A stretch of 64,000 bases of DNA. Origin: Phalacrocorax aristotelis (taxonomy: Eukaryota > Chordata > Aves > Suliformes > Phalacrocoracidae). Numbering within the stretch: the first letter of the stretch is position 1; the number at the start of each line of letters is the position of its first letter. Below the pieces are notes generated by a model. It saw only the letters and a program-made list of their open reading frames with translations. It had not been told where the DNA came from and made no database searches. The stretch lies in the NCBI RefSeq assembly GCF_949628215.1, contig NC_134297.1, forward strand, positions 4,960,001 to 5,024,000, written 5' to 3'. Shown here one piece after another: positions 60,261 through 64,000 of the stretch. The translations under genes and the position numbers were made by a program.

Positions 60261-61685
60261 GTTAGCCGCTTAAAACTAGGGACAAAAGCTGTTTTTAGTG
60301 CATTTACCGTTCTACTGGAATGAATCCATCAGCCCCAGCGCCTTCTTCAGGGCCACATGATACTGCTGCAGCGCTACCAGCGTGAAAAGCCACGCTGAAG
60401 CAGTTCAGGAGTTAACTTCTGATGGATAGAGCAGCACCCTTGTAAAGCGTATCCTGTGCTTAGTGCTCTGTTTCTTCAGCACCCAGCTTGAGGTAGGTTG
60501 AAAAACTATCTATGTAGAACATAAGTCACCTCTCCCCTGGTCTGTAACATCAAAGGACCTGAGCTAGCATTGATGAAAGGGTGTTCTCTGATGACACTGT
60601 ATTTTGCTTCTCAGTGAGAGACACAGGACTGAGCAGTGCAGAAGAGGAACCTGGGTGCTACTACCTTGGTTGACTCTGTATTTGAGATTGACAAACTTGC
60701 TGAGGAAGAAATTGAGGTACAACATACCCCTGCTCCCCACCTCCAGCCCCTCTAAAGAAAACCAAAACTCACCTCCCCCTTCATAGTTGTTGTCAAACCT
60801 TTGATCAACCCCCACTGTTCCAATTCTTTCAAAAAGGTCTGAAGCACAATTTTACCTTTGAATTGAGGGAAAATGTAATCCTGGAAATAGACTTGGTTAT
60901 TTTTAGCCCTAACACATAGAACTATTAAAAATGCTATAGATTTGATTGTTAGCTTCACAGTGCAGAAGTCTCCCCTTGGACGAATGATATTGTATATTTC
61001 CTAATATTTTAAAAAAAAATATTTTTTGTAAGTTATTTTCTGCCACTGTATACCAAAACCATTGGGGAAAAGTTGCATTCTTTCGCTCCCAGCCACAGAA
61101 GCCTTGCTACGTAGCCTTTACAAAAATGTTCCTTTAGATGCATTGGCTGAAGCGCTACTTGGATAGAAAGCATTTGACGCTACTGGCTGCTCTATGGGAA
61201 CGGGTCTTGTTATCTTGAATTAAAACAGTAGCTCTCTGCACTCAAGCAGACTTATTCTGTTATTGTACTAGCCTTCCAAGTTCACTTCAGTCTGCAAACC
61301 CTAGAGTGGAAAGAGACATTTTTCAAGGACTACAAAGTTTTCATACCATTTAAATAGTTTCCAATTGATGTCCTCTCCTAGCTGCATGTTTTGTTTCACT
61401 AATCGTAATCCCAATCCCTGCTGGGTTGCAACCTTCCCTCCTTGGAAGGAAATAACTTTCAGAAAAATGGAAAGGCTCGAGTCCTGCACACAACCCTGCA
61501 CATACACTCCACTCTCCTCAAGGTTGGTTGCGCGAGCCTGGGCCCTTCCAACTTGCACAGAGGCTACTGTGGTCCTCGGGAGCAGAGATACGTATGTTCA
61601 GTAAGACCAGCTCTGGCCAGGATGGAGTGTATTACAGCTGCACTGTCTGTTCTCAGTTTTAAACAAACTGTATTTAAATTTGTTA

Positions 61686-61691
61686 AATAAA
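61686..61691 (+). terminator. B3GAT1: Candidate distal polyadenylation signal of B3GAT1
   Basis: AATAAA within 'tgttaaataaaattatgg'. It is the last such hexamer on the plus strand before the convergent GLB1L2 gene, so it is the latest likely end of B3GAT1 transcripts. An ATTAAA at 61219-61224 is a further alternative. Confidence 0.4.
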
Positions 61692-61710
61692 ATTATGGTT
61701 TCTAAGAGCC

Positions 61711-62836
61711 AGAATACCCCGCAACTCCATTATCAGAGACAGTGCACATGTTTGGTATTTCTTTCATAGCCTGAATCCTCTGGCTACTGGAACAGAAAGC
61801 AGGGGCTGAGCAACTTCTCGGAGATTCTGAACAGATTTGCAGCTTGAATTTGCCCTCTTCCTCTCCCTAAAGAGATGGCAGCTCCTCAGTGACTGCGGAG
61901 CTGGTGAGTTAAAAAAAAAATGTCATGTTTTCCTAAATCCTGTGTTTCTGTTTTGAGGGACAAAAAGACAAAAAGAAAACAGGACCCACGATTTCACAGC
62001 AGGTTTAACTAGAAAGGAAAAGCTCTCCCATTTGCTGCTGTGTATGCAACCCCTTTACCTCTGTCCCAATCAAACTCTGATCCCTGCTCATTTTACAAGG
62101 GGGATTTTCATCTTTAGATGCTTCACAGTGAGAGCGGGGGTGGAGGGATGACTGGAAGACTAACTTGCCCTTTTCTCCTCCTGCACCTCCTCCTTGGAAG
62201 TTCTCATTCCTGCCTGGCCTGAAACATAATGATATATTTGATAGAGGACAAAACACATTTCACTTTTTAAAGTTTTTTTTTTTCCTTTTTGAGAGAGAGA
62301 CAACCTCCACAGTAAGACTTAGTGGGGAAAAAGCTCGAATTAAAGTCATTTGACAACCAAGTTGGCTTCCAACATCTGAACAAGTAATGGCCTCTTTGCA
62401 GACTGAGCTGCCAAATTCTGCCTGGAAGCACAACAAAATGGTTTTCCACTCCTGGTTACTCCCATGTCCACCAACTATTTTCTCCCTATCTAATTATAAA
62501 AACGAGGAGGCCAGTAGTAAAGTCGAGCTCAGCTTTCAGTTCTGATGGCTTCAATTCTTTCGTATTATCTCTCTCCCTCCTGCCTTCAGCACCTTTTTAC
62601 TCCCCCACATTCACCAGACGGTCCATAACCTCATGCGTGGCCATCCAAGCTGTGGGTCCTCAGTAGTGCAGGGAGATGAGCTTCCTTCGGGGCCCATTCT
62701 TGTCTTCTGAACTTACTGCCAGAGAGCAAATCCTTTACCTGGGTCTAGTGGAAATTAACTGGGCCTGGGCCATCGTGTCCCCAGACATGCAACCAGAAAT
62801 ATTCAAGATGAACCACACATGGGAAAGGAGCTCTCA
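61711..62836. other. Gap between the convergent genes, probably GLB1L2 3' UTR
   Basis: About 1.1 kb between the last B3GAT1 polyadenylation signal and the GLB1L2 stop codon. It would hold the GLB1L2 3' UTR on the minus strand. I found no minus-strand AATAAA (TTTATT on the plus strand) here; a variant AGTAAA appears near 62596. Simple runs: A-tract about 61911-61920 and T-tract about 62273-62283. The open frames are not credible. Confidence 0.4.
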
Positions 62837-62923
62837 TCAGTCCACGTACTGGGTCCTTCCTAAATAAGGTATGTCGACAGACTGTATTATCCGTCCGGCA
62901 GTGCGTTCTTCAAATATGACAAT
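62837..62923 (-). CDS. GLB1L2: GLB1L2 terminal coding exon
   Basis: On the minus strand, acceptor ctctcctctgcag precedes IVIFEERTAGRIIQSVDIPY-LGRTQYVD and a TGA at 62837-62839. The exon has 28 codons plus stop and enters in phase 0. The ending matches the VIVFEE...LGRNQYIK C-terminus that I recall for human GLB1L2 better than GLB1, GLB1L or GLB1L3. It forms the last strands of the C-terminal galactose-binding jelly-roll domain of family 35 beta-galactosidases. It was found by extending from the neighbouring exon, since it is too short to stand out alone. Confidence 0.88.
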   Translation of the reverse strand: MVIFEERTAGRIIQSVDIPYLGRTQYVD

Positions 62924-63390
62924 CTGCAGAGGAGAGGGATATATAAAGTTCCTTCAAACAAAGGCTGAGTTACTTTAAATATTTTTAGGAGGAAAAGGCA
63001 TACGATCACAGCAGGGGAAGGAAGCATCATTTAAAGAGATCAATCAATATGAGCCTGAACAGTAACTGTGATTCTTCTTCAGCACCACACGATGCAGAAA
63101 ATGAACGATCATCAAATCAGGTTTGTCTTGATTTTGAACTTGATGCAGTGCTTTGAAGTTTAGCTGCCATCCTCGTCATGTCTTAATGGTTGTCAGAGCT
63201 TTAGAGCAGCACCTTCCCTAATTTTCACAGATCTTAGGAGGCAACAGTCTCCTTCCTCTCTGCTGCACTGGTTTTCAGCTAGAGATAGGTAATTAATATA
63301 CTGTGCATATCTAGGTCTTTGGGGTGTGACGCAGATCAGGATCTTTAAGAACACAAGCAAGCAAAGCGAAATCCCACTGAAGCCTCTCAC
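62924..63390 (-). other. GLB1L2: GLB1L2 last intron
   Basis: A 467-base minus-strand intron, donor GTGAGA and acceptor ending cag. Nothing else is recognised in it. Confidence 0.85.
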
Positions 63391-63507
63391 CTCATTGCTC
63401 CCTTTCCATAACCAGGGGCCAGGAAGGTAGAGTGTTTCCTGAGGTCCAATTTTCCAGTAGCGGCCCAGGTTCTGACCATTGACAAACACAACTCCTTTTT
63501 CCCAGCC
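63391..63507 (-). CDS. GLB1L2: GLB1L2 penultimate coding exon (partial gene)
   Basis: On the minus strand, acceptor ttgattctag precedes a 39-codon exon reading [20 protein letters not shown], then [19 protein letters not shown], then donor GAG|GTGAGA. The G-W-x-K-G-x-x-(F/W)-(V/I)-N-G-x-N-L-G-R-Y-W signature is characteristic of the C-terminal beta-sandwich of glycoside hydrolase family 35. The catalytic TIM barrel, with its two acid residues, lies beyond the right edge of the window. Position next to a convergent B3GAT1 matches human synteny for GLB1L2. Only the last 67 residues of the protein are in this window. Confidence 0.92.
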
Positions 63508-64000
63508 CTAGAATCAAGACAGTAGGCAGAATTACTGCTGCAGCTGTATTGCCTAGACAGTGTCCCCACAGAAAACTAAGTCTGCTCTCACACTTGCATT
63601 CTTTCAGGCCACTTTCTGCAGGTTTTCTGCTTGCTTTGTCTGTGCAACTCCCTGAAGCCATGAACATTTAAGTAAGCCCTCTTGAACAGGCGTTATACTT
63701 AATGTACTAATTAAAAGGATAAAGCTTTCAAAAATGTGCAATTCATGCTTGTACAGGAAACTTCATCCTTTTGAACAGGCATATCTTTATTTCTTCCCAA
63801 GCATAGACTATCTCCCCTCACCTATTTCCCAGGCGACAGAAATACTGTATTCCTACTGAACAGCATAATTTACAACAAAGCATAAATGGAAAAGTGAGCA
63901 GTACAATAATGATTGGCATGAACCTTGGCTCTAAGGGAGTGAAATCGCAGGAGGAAGTTTAATAACACTTAATGTCTCGCCTTAAGTTCTATGCAAGGGG
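63508..64000 (-). other. GLB1L2: GLB1L2 intron, continuing past the window
   Basis: No further GLB1L2 exon could be found in the last 493 bases on the minus strand. The preceding exon should end in phase 0 just before the GWEKG block and lies beyond position 64000. Confidence 0.7.

Larger units (their letters stand above)
59346..61710 (+). other. B3GAT1: Probable B3GAT1 3' untranslated exon
   Basis: Starts after a strong acceptor and contains no significant frame. It includes AATAAA at 60255-60260, followed by a T/GT-rich stretch, and AATAAA at 61686-61691. AT-rich sequence near 60990-61055 is typical of long 3' UTRs. The right boundary is set approximately from the distal signal. The minus-strand frames here are not supported. 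Confidence 0.45.

Noticed and set aside
60564-60958. Minus-strand frames between the two genes, considered as further GLB1L2 exons
   Set aside because: The GLB1L2 reading frame ends at a stop at 62837 after the expected C-terminus; these frames show no family 35 features.
1-64000. Search for a novel multi-gene system, CRISPR array, phage, insertion sequence, endogenous retrovirus or miRNA hairpin
   Set aside because: No regularly spaced repeats, long terminal repeats, integrase/transposase/polymerase motifs or convincing precursor hairpins were seen. The window is ordinary vertebrate gene-poor DNA with two known genes.

Overview
The window is eukaryotic, vertebrate nuclear DNA. Its interpretable content is two genes facing each other tail to tail. 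On the plus strand is a complete coding set for B3GAT1 (galactosylgalactosylxylosylprotein 3-beta-glucuronosyltransferase 1, GlcAT-P, the HNK-1/CD57 epitope enzyme). On the minus strand, at the right edge, are the last two coding exons of a beta-galactosidase-1-like gene, best matched to GLB1L2. This pairing matches the human 11q25 order (GLB1L3-GLB1L2-B3GAT1, with B3GAT1 convergent to GLB1L2). The compact spacing, few recognisable interspersed repeats, a CR1-like 3' end and some decayed MIR-like pieces suggest a sauropsid, most likely a bird. That is an inference; no species can be named.

Layout. 1-22.4 kb: no gene that I can support. It holds a few decayed SINE-like pieces, an isolated exon-shaped stretch near 1.7 kb, and several AT-rich, homeodomain-motif-dense stretches that look like regulatory DNA. 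22.39-22.74 kb: a purine-rich candidate 5' exon with a good splice donor and a short upstream reading frame. 22.7-44.4 kb: probable 5' intron of B3GAT1. 44.41-44.83 kb: two closely spaced B3GAT1 exons around a very short pyrimidine-rich intron; they carry two alternative start codons, for a long and a short cytoplasmic tail. 47.72-48.23, 50.85-51.15 and 57.98-58.06 kb: the remaining coding exons. Spliced, they give 334 aa (short) or 347 aa (long) with no frame disruption and all catalytic residues present. 58.1-61.7 kb: probable 3' UTR, apparently with one intron, and AATAAA signals at 60,255 and 61,686. 62.84-63.51 kb: the two terminal GLB1L2 exons on the minus strand.

B3GAT1 is a Golgi type II membrane enzyme. 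It transfers glucuronic acid from UDP-GlcA to terminal N-acetyllactosamine on neural glycoproteins, the step before sulfation to the HNK-1 epitope. The GLB1L2 product belongs to glycoside hydrolase family 35. The two genes are neighbours by ancestral synteny; nothing here indicates a shared pathway or co-regulation.

Most long open frames in the window, including several of 150-209 codons, are chance frames in non-coding DNA. I found no tRNA, rRNA, miRNA precursor, CRISPR or intact mobile element, and no evidence of a novel multi-gene system. The most interesting structure is the alternative-start and alternative-donor arrangement at 44.4-44.8 kb.
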